A stretch of 60,000 nt of DNA from Adiantum capillus-veneris. Its lineage: Eukaryota; Streptophyta; Polypodiopsida; Polypodiales; Pteridaceae. Each line of letters starts with the position of its first letter. The first letter of the stretch is position 1. A program made the position numbers and the translations under genes. Shown here in pieces: positions 1 through 10,790 of this stretch. Below the pieces are notes generated by a model. It had not been told where the DNA came from, did not search any database, and saw only the letters and a list, made by a program, of their open reading frames with translations. The stretch is taken from positions 39,379,558-39,439,557 of the forward strand of contig CM043946.1 of NCBI GenBank assembly GCA_014529385.2. The letters are read 5' to 3'.

Positions 1-29
1 ACAACCACCATGATCCTCCTAGAGCTACC

Positions 30-3000
30 TTGGTCAAAATCCAAGAGGAGGAAACTCACCACAAAGGATCTCCTCTATGCCATGCTTGGGGAAAGGTAGG
101 AGAACATGATGCTTTTATTCTCTTTGACCCTGGTTCTACTCACAATTTTATATCTATAGAGTTGGCCACCAAGCTAGGCATACAAGCCTACGAGATGGGA
201 GATGTCCTACCCGTAGATGGTGCTTTCAAGGGGCAAAAAGCTTCAGTCACTCCCTTAATCGAGAAATTGAGGCTCCATGTCCAAAGCTATGTGGACAAAG
301 AGGACTTCTTTATCTCTCCTCTCAAGCATGAGGATGTAATCCTAGGGGCACCATGGTTTGATCGCATGGCTGCCAATGTTAAATTCCCTAAAAGGAGAAA
401 TCTCCTTTAAGTTCAGGGAAAAAGATATGTATATAGATGCTAAGGAAATGGATAACACTATACCCATTGTACATACACAAGCTTTCAACAAGTCAATAAC
501 AAGTTAAAGATTCTCAAAATGAACCTAATGTTGTAGCAAAAGAAAATATACACAATCAAAAGGAATTAGAGTTATCCAGTTTTCTCAAGGGGTTTCAAGA
601 TGTCTTTATTGACGACATCCCTTGTGAACTACCTCCTAAACGAGGCAATGATGACCATGCAATTGAACTTCTTCAAGAAGTTCACCGCCTAACAAACCTC
701 CTGATAGAGTTTCTCAAGCTCAACGAGAGGAGATTATGCGACAATTGCATGAGTTACTTGATAAGGGCATGGTTAGGCCTAGCTCATCTCCATTTTGTTC
801 TCCTGTGCTACTAGTGCAAAAGAAAGACGGCACATATCGTATGTGTGTCAACTATAGAGCACTAAATAGGATAACTATCAAGAATAGGTTTCCCGTTCCA
901 CGTGTAGCAGCCCTATTTGATAAGCTACAAGGGTCTACCTACTTCAATAGAATTGACCTAAAAAGTGGCTATCATCAAATAAGAATAGTTGATCAAGACA
1001 TTGTAAAGACCGCATTTCGCACTACGCTTGGTCTTTACGAATACATTATCATGCCTTTTGGCTTGACCAATGCACCAGCCACATTCAACCGCTTGATGGA
1101 GAAGCTATTCAGGCCTCACCGAACCTTTACTGGAGTGTTCTTTGATGATATCATCATCTACTCTAATTCATTAGACGAACACGAGCAACATCTCCAGGTG
1201 ATATTTCAAGTTCTAAGAGAGAATAAACTTTATGTTAACCGAAAGAAAAGTGAATTTTTCTCACAAGAGATTCGGTATTTAGATCACATTATCTCTCAAG
1301 ATGGCATCCAAATGGATCCATCAAAGTTAGAGGTAATAAAAGGATGGCCTAAACCAAGGAATCTTCATGAATTAAGAAGCTGTATAGGTATGTGTGCATA
1401 CTATAGACGCTTCATAGAAAAGTTCTCACTAATAGCAGGACCATTACATGACCTAACAAAGAAAAACAGTCGGTACACATGGTCTACCAAGGAGAACAAT
1501 GCTTTCGAAAAGCTTAAAGAAAATCTTATCTCTCAACCTATGCTTACACTACCGGATCTCTCAAAGCCATTTGCGGTCCAATGTGATGCTTGTGGTAATT
1601 TCCTTGGAGCTGTTTTGCTTCAAGAAGAGCACGCTATAGGCTATGAAAGTTGAAGGCTCGACCCTATTGAGCAAGCTCTAAGCATATATGAAAAGGAACT
1701 CCTCGCAGTTCTACATGCCTTAAACTCATGGAAGCACTATTTATTGGGGACTCATTTCATTTTGCGAACGGATCACCAAAGTCTTAAGTACTTCATGACG
1801 CACACCAAGCTCTCCGACAAATAAATGAGGTGGGCAAATTTCCTTTCGCAATTTCATTTTCACATTGCTCACATTGCTGGCAAGCATAATCAAGTAGTTG
1901 ATGCACTCTCAAGACGGCCGAGAGTGAATGCGGTTTCCACAGCAACTCACAATTATCTATCTTCTATGATAGATGAGTATGCTATTGATCCCAATTTTAG
2001 AGATGTGATTTCAGCCCTTGCACTAGGGACAAAAGAGGAACCATTTACTTTACAAGATGGTTATCTTCTCTATGGCAATAGACTATGCGTTACTAGCTCA
2101 CTACATGAGAAAGTAATGTATGAATCTCATACTCCTCCTTATGTAGGGCATAGAGGGATTCAATCTAAAGGGGATTGAAACATATTTATATTGGCCTACC
2201 ATGAAAGCAAACATACAAGAGTATGTTTCTAAATGTGTGGTATGCCAAAAGACGAAGTTTGATAGAGGGAAGTAACTTGGATTGCTTCAACCTTTGCCAA
2301 TCCCTAATTCACCATGGGAGAGCATATCCATGGATTTTATCTTTGGATTGCCTAAGTCTATCCATGGGAATACGGAAATATGGACGATAGTAGACAGGTT
2401 CAGTAAACAAGCTCATTTTATACCTGTCAAAAAGACTATCAAAGCCCATCAAATGGCAACCCCTTCATTTCACAAATCTTCAAGTACCATCGCTTGCCAA
2501 TGCCCATAGTGTCGGATAGAGATCCTAGAATGACCATTAATTTCTGGAAGGATCTCTTTGAGAATTTAAGAACAAGGCTAAACTTCTCTTCAGCCTATCA
2601 CCCGCAAACGGATGGCCAAAGTGAAATAGCCAACCTAACAATTCTCAATCTACTAAAAACCTATGTAACGGAAGTAGATCAAAGATCCCAATGGGAGAAG
2701 TACTTACCCTTAGTGGAGTATGCCTACAATAACACTGTACATACTTCCACGGGAAAAGCACCTTTTGAGGTTGAGGGAAGATCAAAAAGTCCATTGCTAC
2801 TTAAGGTACACGGGAAGATCTTCGTTGCAGATGAGTATAGCCAAGACCTACAAGAATCTTTTCAAAAGATTAAGGATGGTATCTCTATCTCACAGCAAAG
2901 GCAAAAGGTTGTTGCTGACAAGCACAGAAGAGCCCAAGCCTTTAAAGAAAATGATTGGGTCTTACTCAAATTTCCCAAGGCTCGATTAAGGCACACGACA

Positions 3001-3406
3001 GGAAAGAATTCTACGGGACACCAAAAGTACTATGCTAAGTTAGCAAAAAGGTACTATGGTCCCTTCCAGATTCTTAGGCCAATCAATGAGATGGCCTATC
3101 AACTCAAGTTGCCTAATCTTTGGCTCATACACAATGCTTTCCATGTGAGCCTATTAAAGCCTTACAAAGGAGAGCCAACTCAAGAACCAACTCTTGAAGA
3201 CCCACCGAAGATTGAGGACCAAGAAGAGGTGTTATAGCCCGAGTCCATTCTCCGACATGAAGACAAGGTACTAAGAGGCGGTAAGACTATCCGACGATAC
3301 CTTATTAATTTTAAGAATTATCCTTTTGAAGATGCTAGATGGATGCAAAGCATACAACTAAAGGATAACCTAAACCTTGTCAATGTTTACAATGCTTCCC
3401 AAGAGT
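30..3406 (+). pseudogene. Ty3/gypsy chromovirus pol, decayed (element G1)
   Basis: This is the 3' part of a gypsy polyprotein whose gag and 5' LTR lie outside the window. In order: retropepsin (30-410, active site FDPGST), reverse transcriptase (736-1600, VFFDDIIIYSN), RNase H (to about 1910), integrase (H2C2 finger near 2130-2260; catalytic Asp in MDFIFGLP, Asp in SDRDPRM, Glu in GQSEIAN), and a C-terminal chromodomain-like segment (about 3240-3400, [19 protein letters not shown]). The chromodomain places it among the chromoviruses. The frame is broken by stops or shifts near 410, 1651, 1822, 2176, 2274, 2500 and 3235, so it cannot encode a full polyprotein. It is the best template in the window for the other gypsy copies. 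Confidence 0.93.
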
Positions 3407-3757
3407 AAGCAAATGTACAAATGTTAAAAATGAACAAAATTTTTGTCTTATAAGACTCTTTTTCTTTATTGTGCACAAAAATGTAGTATGCATGCTTAGA
3501 TCAAGTTTGCGGAGACGACGTTTCCCAAACACCAAGTAGAGCTTGGCACTCTACTATGGAAGACGATAGGACTAATGTGCAAACATGCTTGCGGCAGCCT
3601 CGGGCTCTCAAGCGCCAAATGGACTAGTCATCCATTGTGGAACGATGTCGTAGGGTAACATAGGGATCCTCTACCCACTAGGAAAAAGGACTAATGAATA
3701 TGCTTCATCTTCTCTACCCCATAGTCGAGGACGACTATGATTTCAAGAGAGAGGTAA
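3407..3757 (+). other. 3' untranslated part of G1 with polypurine tract
   Basis: Non-coding sequence between the last pol codon and the 3' LTR. It ends in a purine-rich run (AAGAGAGAGGTAA) directly before the LTR, in the position of a plus-strand primer. The same stretch precedes the LTRs at 35720 and 56659. Confidence 0.7.
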
Positions 3758-4980
3758 TGTCATAATAAACAATATCTAATTCTCCTAAATGATTTTCTCA
3801 TGTTAAACTGATCAATTAATATGGGAAAGTGCCAGGGGAGAAAAAGCTAAAATATTGGTTAAGTTAGCAGACCGGCCACAGTAGGGATCCAAAGGAGGGA
3901 AAATAGGGGTCCAAAGGGGGGGACATCTGCAAAAGAGCTATGTACACCAATGGGCTTAAAAGACCCTAAAGTTCAGCCCATTAAGACTTCCAAAATGCTA
4001 AGGTTCCAAAATTCAAAGGTTGTGTCCATAGGTCAAACATTAGAGAAATTGGATGCTTTTGTGTGTGCCCCAAAAGTCTTCATCCATCCCTACATAGGAG
4101 GGGGTGAGTCTTGCAAGTAAGGGATGAGAGAGAAAATCACACACACACAAGCTCCCTTTACACAAAGGGAATGAGAGACACATGTCAACTCCCTAGCCCA
4201 AATGCCCACAAGGTGTATTCAAATCCTATTGGATGGCCTTGGAGGTGGACCAATGAGAATTAGGCTAGAGTAAATCTAGTTTAATTAATTTAAAAACACT
4301 TAATAAAAGAACCAATGGGAATTAAGCTCTTTAGAAGACTATTGGACAGTCTCCCAATGGGTCCAATGAGCATTCAACAGCCCAATGGCTTGCCTGATTC
4401 CTATTGGCCAGGAGGCAAAGGGGTCCAATGAGAGTTTAGTTGCATTTATTAATTACCTAAAGCTCTCACAAAAGGAAAAAGGGGAACACATGTTAGAAAG
4501 CTATCACTTATGCTGCTTAGTTACCATTGGCTAAGCCTGGGGAGGTCCAATAGGATGCTAGCAAGAGCAAATAGCAAGAGGGATCGACTAAGAGAGAGAG
4601 AGGGCTCATTTTTCAAAGGCATTATCACCTACACACTCACATTAGTTCATGTGTGGAGTAAGAAGACTCTCTCTCCTTCTCAAGCTTTAATGGAAATCTT
4701 ATCACCTACTCCAAGCTTGTAAGAAGGAAGGCCTACACCAACAACTCTTGGCTTTGTGATGCAAATCCAACCAAGAGCCAAGCTTCAATGCATGCTCATC
4801 TCCTCTACCATGCTAATTACTAAGCTAAGATATGCTAATATGAGTGATTATGTGAGATGTACATCTTTCTGGTAAGAATACTCCTTCCTCTCAATCTACC
4901 TTCATACCCCGCTAGCTCTCACCATCTTCGAAGGTGTGTGAAGTCTTAGGTCTGAAACCATGAGGGAATTGATGTTGTGT
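3758..4980 (+). repeat. 3' LTR of G1, truncated (LTR-A family)
   Basis: Starts with TGTCATAATA like the other LTR-A copies and follows them until GGGAATTGATGTTGTGT, then switches to unrelated sequence. About 400-600 bp of LTR 3' end is missing compared with the copy at 43000-44604. Confidence 0.88.
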
Positions 4981-6060
4981 GTTGCCACCAAAGCCAAATT
5001 TTGACCAGAGTGAGTCCAACACCTAGGTCATAGTGAGAGGATTCCAAAAATACCTTGGTTTAGTCAAAAAGGCTCGAAAAATCATAGTAAAACACCCTTT
5101 TTAAGTTTGTAGCTAATTGTATCAAATTTAGACCAAAAATTTATAAAGTATATTTAAAATTTTCAAAAAATTCTTGTGCAATTTTACGTGCTTTGATCAA
5201 GAAAACTCAAGGATCATTTTGCAAAAATTGTAGTTTGACCACCACCACCACCACTCCATTAACAGTACCAAAACGAGTGGGACAAGAACGCAAAATCTAG
5301 TAGAGACAAGGGGGCCATACCAAGAACGAGAGCAAAGAGAAAGGGGTCAAAGAGAGGAACAACCACTCGTGAGACTAGCTAGAAATATGGATTAAGAGCA
5401 CCTCTAGTGGCAAAACCCTTACAATACCTTAGACCAAAAAGAGCTCATAGAGGACTAGGAGACCCTATGCTTAGGTTGGTAGATCACCATAGGATCAAAT
5501 CATCCCAAGAGCAAGAATTATTCCAAGACCAGTAGGAGTTGAAAACCAAACCACCTCTACTATTAGGAACTATAGAAATCAGATATGCACTTACTATAGA
5601 AGAGCATGAGGAGCAAGCTCTTGTGGCAATCCCTGCATATTGCAAGGAACCTAAATAACAAAAAGTGCCAGAACCATGGAGCATGATTGGATCTGTTGCA
5701 CCACCGACTATTGCACATGCTTCAATAGAAGGTAGATACAATTTGAACAAATGCACATTGTTATTCATAGAGCTAGTGGGGGATTAGCAAGATCAAGACC
5801 TGCTTAACCACAAAGAGCTATTCAAGGAGCACCTCAAAAACCTAGAGGACCGTGTTATAAGTGTGGCGGTGACCACTTGATGAAAGACTATCCTCACACA
5901 GATCATAAAAGTGAATGCATAGTCTTGATTGTGGTTCACTCATTTGATTTCTGATTGCTTAAAGAACCCTAACAAAGGTATTGTTCCACAATCGCAATAG
6001 GTCAAGAAGCCAATAAATTGGATCTGGCATTGCACTATTGTGTACATCTGATGTTACATG
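4981..6060 (+). pseudogene. Retroelement gag-like remnant with zinc knuckles
   Basis: No long open frame survives. At about 5851-5895 one frame reads CYKCGGDHLMKDYPH, a zinc-knuckle-like motif whose last Cys is Tyr. A second one follows in a shifted frame near 5915-5970 (THLISDCLKNPNKG). Basic, low-complexity sequence precedes it from about 5230. This is most like the gag end of an LTR retrotransposon. The first ~250 bases are AT-rich and unassigned. An antisense frame at 5484-5768 looks like a shadow. Possibly the missing front half of a gypsy like that at 56768-59235, but nothing proves it. Confidence 0.5.
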
Positions 6061-6594
6061 CGAGAAATAACTAGGCAATGATGCTTAATATAAAATCAAC
6101 ATGTTCTGAAAGAAGATTTTGTAGACTAAGCAGTCCCACCTCCAAAATGCTCATTGCCCCATAGACAGGCGGGGATAAGGCATGCACATGACCCACATTT
6201 TTAACCATCGCTAAGTTCTTTAACAAGATCTTTCTAAAAGAATATTTAATGTATAGTAAATAATTGTGATTGTGTGAGCTTTTTTACATGATTTTGAAGT
6301 ACTTCAAACTAGGTCAATTCAGAGAAGATAGCTAGCTAGCTTCCAAGTAATGACATAACCAGTCACTCGAAGAACCTGGGTAGACAAATGACTCAAGGTC
6401 TCAAGGTGGATCATTAAACCTCTATATACTTCAAATCATTGGTGTGGTTCATCTTGTTGTTACTCTTTTAAGCAAAAAGCACCATTTGTACTTTAACAAG
6501 GTGGTTTGACAAGACCCATAATTGATTCAACTTTCTACGACACTAATGACATGTTGCTCGGAGCCTCACATACTTCTGATTAAAGTCCTGTCAC
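6061..6594. other. No gene seen
   Basis: AT-rich sequence without a credible frame, repeat or RNA on either strand. Confidence 0.5.
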
Positions 6595-7156
6595 TGACTT
6601 TCACCCAATTTGCCTTCAGTTTTCAGCTGTTCAGCAACTTCTTTAAATGCTCAACATGAACAACTTGTTGACCACCTTGTTGAGTAAGTATCAATCATTT
6701 CTGATAGAGCTAGCTATCCCGGCTGAATTTCTACCTCTACTCACCCTGTTATACCCTGCCATAGACTTTCATCCAATTCGCTGACAGTTTTCGGCTGTTA
6801 AGTTTAACCAGACAATTGCGGCTAATTATTTAACATGCTTGACATAAACAATTTGTTGACCAGTTTGTTGAGTAAGACTTAATCATGTCTGATAGAGGTG
6901 CAAATAACAGTACGTGATATCCGGATGAATTTTCTACCTCTGCTCACCCTGTGAAACACAACTGCCACTTTCATCAGATTCGGGCCTTCAGCTCTCAGCT
7001 GTTAAGTTTAACCAAACAATTGCAGCAAATTTCTTAACATGCTTGACATGCACAATTTGTTGACCAGCTTGTCAAGTAAGAATCGATCATGTCTGATAGC
7101 TACAAGCAACATTACGTGATGTCCGGCTGAATTTTCTACCTCTGCTCACCACACAA
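6595..7156. repeat. Three-copy tandem repeat, ~165-205 bp units
   Basis: Units start near 6595, 6760 and 6966. Each holds the blocks TTTCAGCTGTT (or variant), AACATGCTTGACAT, TTTGTTGACCAGTTTGTTGA, TCATGTCTGATAG, and ends with GAATTTTCTACCTCTGCTCACC. Copies have drifted, so the array is not recent. It lies just downstream of the selenoprotein-H-like gene. No coding potential seen. Confidence 0.8.
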
Positions 7157-7257
7157 CCCCTTGCACCAGCTAATAAAATAGAAGACATGAAAACTATCCA
7201 GGTTACACCTTACAGTTAAAGCAGTTCATATTCACAGGCCAAAAAAGGTACACTTCT

Positions 7258-7355
7258 TCAAGTTCAGTAAGGCTCCATTCAAAAGCGAGCGATGATCAGA
7301 CTTTTACTTCCAAGTTCAGTAAGGCTCCATTCCAAAGCGAGCGATGATCAGCATT
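7258..7355. repeat. Short tandem duplication
   Basis: CAAGTTCAGTAAGGCTCCAT followed by CAAAGCGAGCGATGATCAG occurs twice, about 53 bp apart, in the likely 3' flank of the minus-strand gene. Confidence 0.75.
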
Positions 7356-7497
7356 TTACTGCATGAAGTTGCAAGACTTGCAACATACAAGCAAAAGTAC
7401 ACCCAACACACATACGAAAATTTGTACCAAAGCATGTGGGTTGAAAAATCCAAACAAGCAGCAAAATGGCAGTCATTTCAACCACAGCAGGGGCTCT

Positions 7498-9487
7498 TCA
7501 CTTCACTTTTGCAACAATTTCCTCAACAGCCTTGTCCATGTCCACATTCTTCAGCTTTGTAAAAGGCCTTGGCAATCCCTATGAAGAAAAAAGACCTCAT
7601 GTCAATCCATTAAACAAAACAAGTAGTAGCCAGAGTAGCCTCTATCTAGACCTAAACCATAGTTAGCAGGTAGATAGTTAAAAGCAGCAATGGCTTATAC
7701 ACCATCTTGGGCTGTATAGCTATGAAGCTCTTAAGATAAGAACCCAACAAAAACAAGTAAATAAATAAGACCGGCATGTAGAGTGAGACAAGTATTACTA
7801 TACTCCGAGAATTGGAAATTCACATGCAGACTTGCAGCATACAAGCAAAAATATACCCAAGACAGATACAAAAATTTGTACCAAAACACCATCTTGGGCT
7901 GTATACCTATGAAACTCTTAAGATAAGAACCCAACAAAAACAAGTACATAAAAAATACCGGCATAGAGGAAGACAAGTATTACTATACTCCAAGAATTGG
8001 AAACTCACATGCCAACTTCCCTCAGCCAAGCAATCCACAGGGGAAAATACAATGAGAACAACCATCAACTTAAAAGCAAATAGAAGTACTGTCAGCAACA
8101 GCCAGAGATCATGCCAAAACTACCATATCTTTGTCCTGCTTTCTCAAAATTAAGAAATGTATGCAGATCTTAAAAGCACAACACTTACAAGCAGAGACAT
8201 GTAAATCTTGCCATCCTTGCCACGCACCTCAAAGCAACCTTTTCTAGGCTGCAGCAAGACCAACGAGCACTACATCAAAAATCTGAGCTACAAAAAGTGT
8301 CAACTCAAAGCCCAATAATTGTATACAAACCAACCTTGTCTGGATTGATTTGCACTTCAATACCAGGAATAGCTTTAGTAAGACCTGCATGAACTTTGGC
8401 AGCCCGAGTCTTGAAACAATTGCACTCCTTGCTGCATACCCAAAAGGGACAGAACAACAAACATCAATCGCAAATTACAGATTGGCAATTGAGGTCTCGA
8501 ATCTTTCAGACTTATGCACAATCCCTTGAAACTGCAAAGAGCAAACGGAGGCTCCTCAAAAGCTTGTAACTATTAGCTTCGCAGATATATCACCAAGAAA
8601 GCCCATTTTGACATATCCAAACCTCGAGCCAACAACCTTCTTTCACAAGGCAGTAAAAGTAAGCTACAAATATTGCAAGAACCGGTGCCATAACAAGTGT
8701 CTTACAAATGCTTTTGAGTGCATGATCTAGTAACCGGGGCTCGCACAATCACTTGTACTGCACAAAAAACTGCACACACTACGATACTAATGGCAGGCAC
8801 ACTGGAAGCAAATTCCTAGAAAACATGTTAGCATAGTCAAGCTGATCTCTTTCCACATCAAATAACAAGTATATACTTGGTGCCATTCAGAGGCACATGG
8901 AGCACAGAGTCGTTCTACCTTGAGCAAGCAGGCTAATGACAAGAGGACGCACAAAGCTCGGGAGGAAAGAATGCATCAGAACCAAAAAAAAAATAAGCTC
9001 TTGAATACTCTGAAGCACAAGAACTAAGCATGTTCAATAAGGCCAACATGCAAGACAACTAGGTTTCAGACATTGCATACGAAGCTAAGAGAAAGCAAGA
9101 AGTTCCACATTAGCACCAAGTATACAGGCATACGTACCTGGCCTCAATGATAACCACTTTCTGAGACATAGCATCGGCTGGAACTTCCTCCTCCACTCCC
9201 TCCTCGGCCTCTTCGTCCTCACTGGCGTCCTTTGCATCATCATCATCATCCGCAGACTTCTTAGCAGCAACCTTCTTCGAGGTAGCTTTTGGCTTGCGAC
9301 CCCTCTTCTTCTTCTCTTCCACTTTACTCTTCTTCGGGCTGGGCTCCGTTTCCGCTTTCTCTTCTTCTTCTACCACTTCTTCGGCAGCTTCGGCGGCCTC
9401 TGCAGACACAGAAGTCTCCTGCTTCTCCACATTATCATCAGCAGGTTTATCGGTCTTGCGGGGCCTTCCTCTGCGTTTGGGAGCCAT
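7498..9487 (-). CDS. Selenoprotein-H-like nuclear redox protein, 4 exons, 195 aa
   Basis: Exons on the minus strand are 9487-9138, 8431-8335, 8248-8189 and 7578-7498; all introns are GT-AG and the phases join to 195 codons ending in TGA. Residues 1-109 are acidic and lysine-rich with two AT-hook-like motifs (RGRPRK at 6-11, KKRGRKPK at 60-67), which suggests DNA binding in the nucleus. Residues 110-195 match the Rdx thioredoxin-like fold of SelH/SelW/SelT proteins (SQKVVIIEA, then FKTRAAKVHAGL, INPDKPRKGCFEVRG, LPRPFTKLKNVDM). The family redox motif CxxC/CxxU here reads SKEC (117-120), so the first Cys is Ser. This rests on the splice junction AG|C, the only one that keeps frame. Introns are 706, 86 and 610 nt. 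I see no frame damage, so it is probably functional. Its role is inferred from family resemblance only. Confidence 0.88.
7699..8010. repeat. Direct duplication in intron 3
   Basis: About 125 bp starting ACACCATCTTGGGCTGTAT at 7699 recurs at 7886 with small changes. The spacer (about 7826-7886, ACTTGCAGCATACAAGCAAA) is itself a relative of 7370-7425 in the 3' flank. The intron grew by local duplication. Confidence 0.85.
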
Positions 9488-9939
9488 GAAGGTTTTGCGG
9501 ACTGGAGAGGAAACAGGCGCTAGCGACGCACAAAGCTCACAGATGGGAGGCTCTCACAGATGGGAGACTCTCACATAAAACCTTCCCCTGAAGGAAGACG
9601 CTCAAGTAGAGGCTCATTTAGCACGCATATATTTACGGGCGCATTTACACCCAGGTTGCCCTCAACTCTTTCCCGCGCTCTTATGGGCACCAATGGCATT
9701 TTTTGTTTATGTGGTGTCAGCCCACCAACGGTCATGCTTCATTTTCCTCCATGGACCATCATCTTCACGGTAGGCTATAACAAATCTCACGATGATTTTC
9801 AAAGACCTAGCAATACCCCCCCCCCCCCCCCCCCCCCCAAAGTTGCACGGGGTTGTGTGAAGGGATCAATGGCTGGCATTCAATCCGTCATTTATTGAAT
9901 TCACGCAAATAAAAAATAAGAGTTCCGTAGCGAAGTGGA
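9488..9939. promoter_or_regulatory. Upstream region of the selenoprotein-H-like gene
   Basis: Holds the putative 5' leader and promoter (minus orientation). A doubled CTCACAGATGGGAG occurs at about 9537-9570, and a C-run near 9817-9838. No confident TATA box or start site could be assigned. Short frames on either strand here have no recognisable product. Confidence 0.4.
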
Positions 9940-9940
9940 T

Positions 9941-10005
9941 GCCCCTTGAACCCCCAACCTCCTATTTTGAAGAGGAGTGCTCTATCCAACCCACCTAGCG
10001 TGTAT
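9941..10005 (-). other. tRNA-like sequence (decayed tRNA or SINE head)
   Basis: Read on the minus strand, CTAGGTGGGTTGGATAGAGC resembles a Pol III A box and D arm. A CTCCT/AGGAG stem at 9959-9977 sits where the anticodon arm would be, and GGGGGTTCAAGGGG resembles a B box and T arm. Acceptor-stem pairing is poor, so this is not a working tRNA. Confidence 0.35.
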
Positions 10006-10326
10006 CGATACAAGCCATACGCCCCAACAGATATGAATTCCTTCCCCCCCCCCCCCTTCCCTCTTTCCCCGGTGGATATATATGACAAGATCTATGATGG
10101 CCAGAATGCAACTAGCCACTCAAGTATCGAGCCCTACAATCCATTGAATGGCCACTTTGTAAACTCGGACACCAGCTCCACGTTCGAGTACATGTAGAGC
10201 GTTCTCATCAACATCGCGGCACTCATTCATATGCGTTGTTTAGCCTCCTCGAGATTCCCATTGAAGGGCCTAGATGGTAGATCCCATAATGGGCTCTTTA
10301 TTAAACTCGTATGGTTCAATCACGAG
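10006..10326. other. Left flank of the MULE, no gene
   Basis: A C-run at about 10045-10055, then unremarkable sequence up to the 9-bp target duplication. Confidence 0.5.
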
Positions 10327-10335
10327 GTGGGTGGC
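10327..10335. repeat. Target-site duplication of the MULE, left copy
   Basis: GTGGGTGGC directly precedes the terminal CCTCCTCACTAT. The same nine bases follow the opposite terminus at 27302-27310. Confidence 0.9.
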
Positions 10336-10690
10336 CCTCCTCACTATCTCTCACGGGCATGTTCAAATGGGATCAATGGGGGAGGAGGGTCGGGAGTCAC
10401 ATCCACGAATGAGGGTCGTAGATCGGAGCGCGACGGCATTTTGTAAATCGGGAAAATTAGTAAATTCGGGGAAAAGTAGTAAATTCGGGTGGGGGCGGCG
10501 CGGATAAATGTGAGTGACGGGAGATCAGCTTTGGGAAGTGGAGTGGGATAATTATGTTTGTAAAAGTGCATGTGTCCTTTGTTTAAAATATGATGGTAAA
10601 AAGCCTATCATGTCACACGTTGTATATCAATTGGTTGGAAGTACAATGTTGGTAAATTCGGGTCACATTTGTAAATTCGGGTACGAGGGA
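10336..10690 (+). repeat. Left terminal and subterminal region of the MULE
   Basis: Begins with the TIR and carries several copies of GTAAATTCGGG (near 10458, 10477, 10652 and 10667, plus a TGTAAATCGGG variant). It recurs inverted at 18122-18498 and 22395-22742. It probably holds the transposase promoter and end-binding sites. Confidence 0.8.
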
Positions 10691-10790
10691 TTATGAGCAT
10701 ATTGCTGATTTTCGATGTGATTCTCTTCTTCTTTTTCCTTTTTTGCACCTATTCCCTGTCTCTCTCAACCTCTCTCTCACTCGCAACACA

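Noticed and set aside
5484-5768. 94-aa minus-strand frame as a membrane protein
   Set aside because: Antisense to the gag-like remnant with the zinc knuckles; no family recognised.
9941-10005. Functional tRNA gene
   Set aside because: Acceptor stem does not pair and the anticodon loop is irregular.
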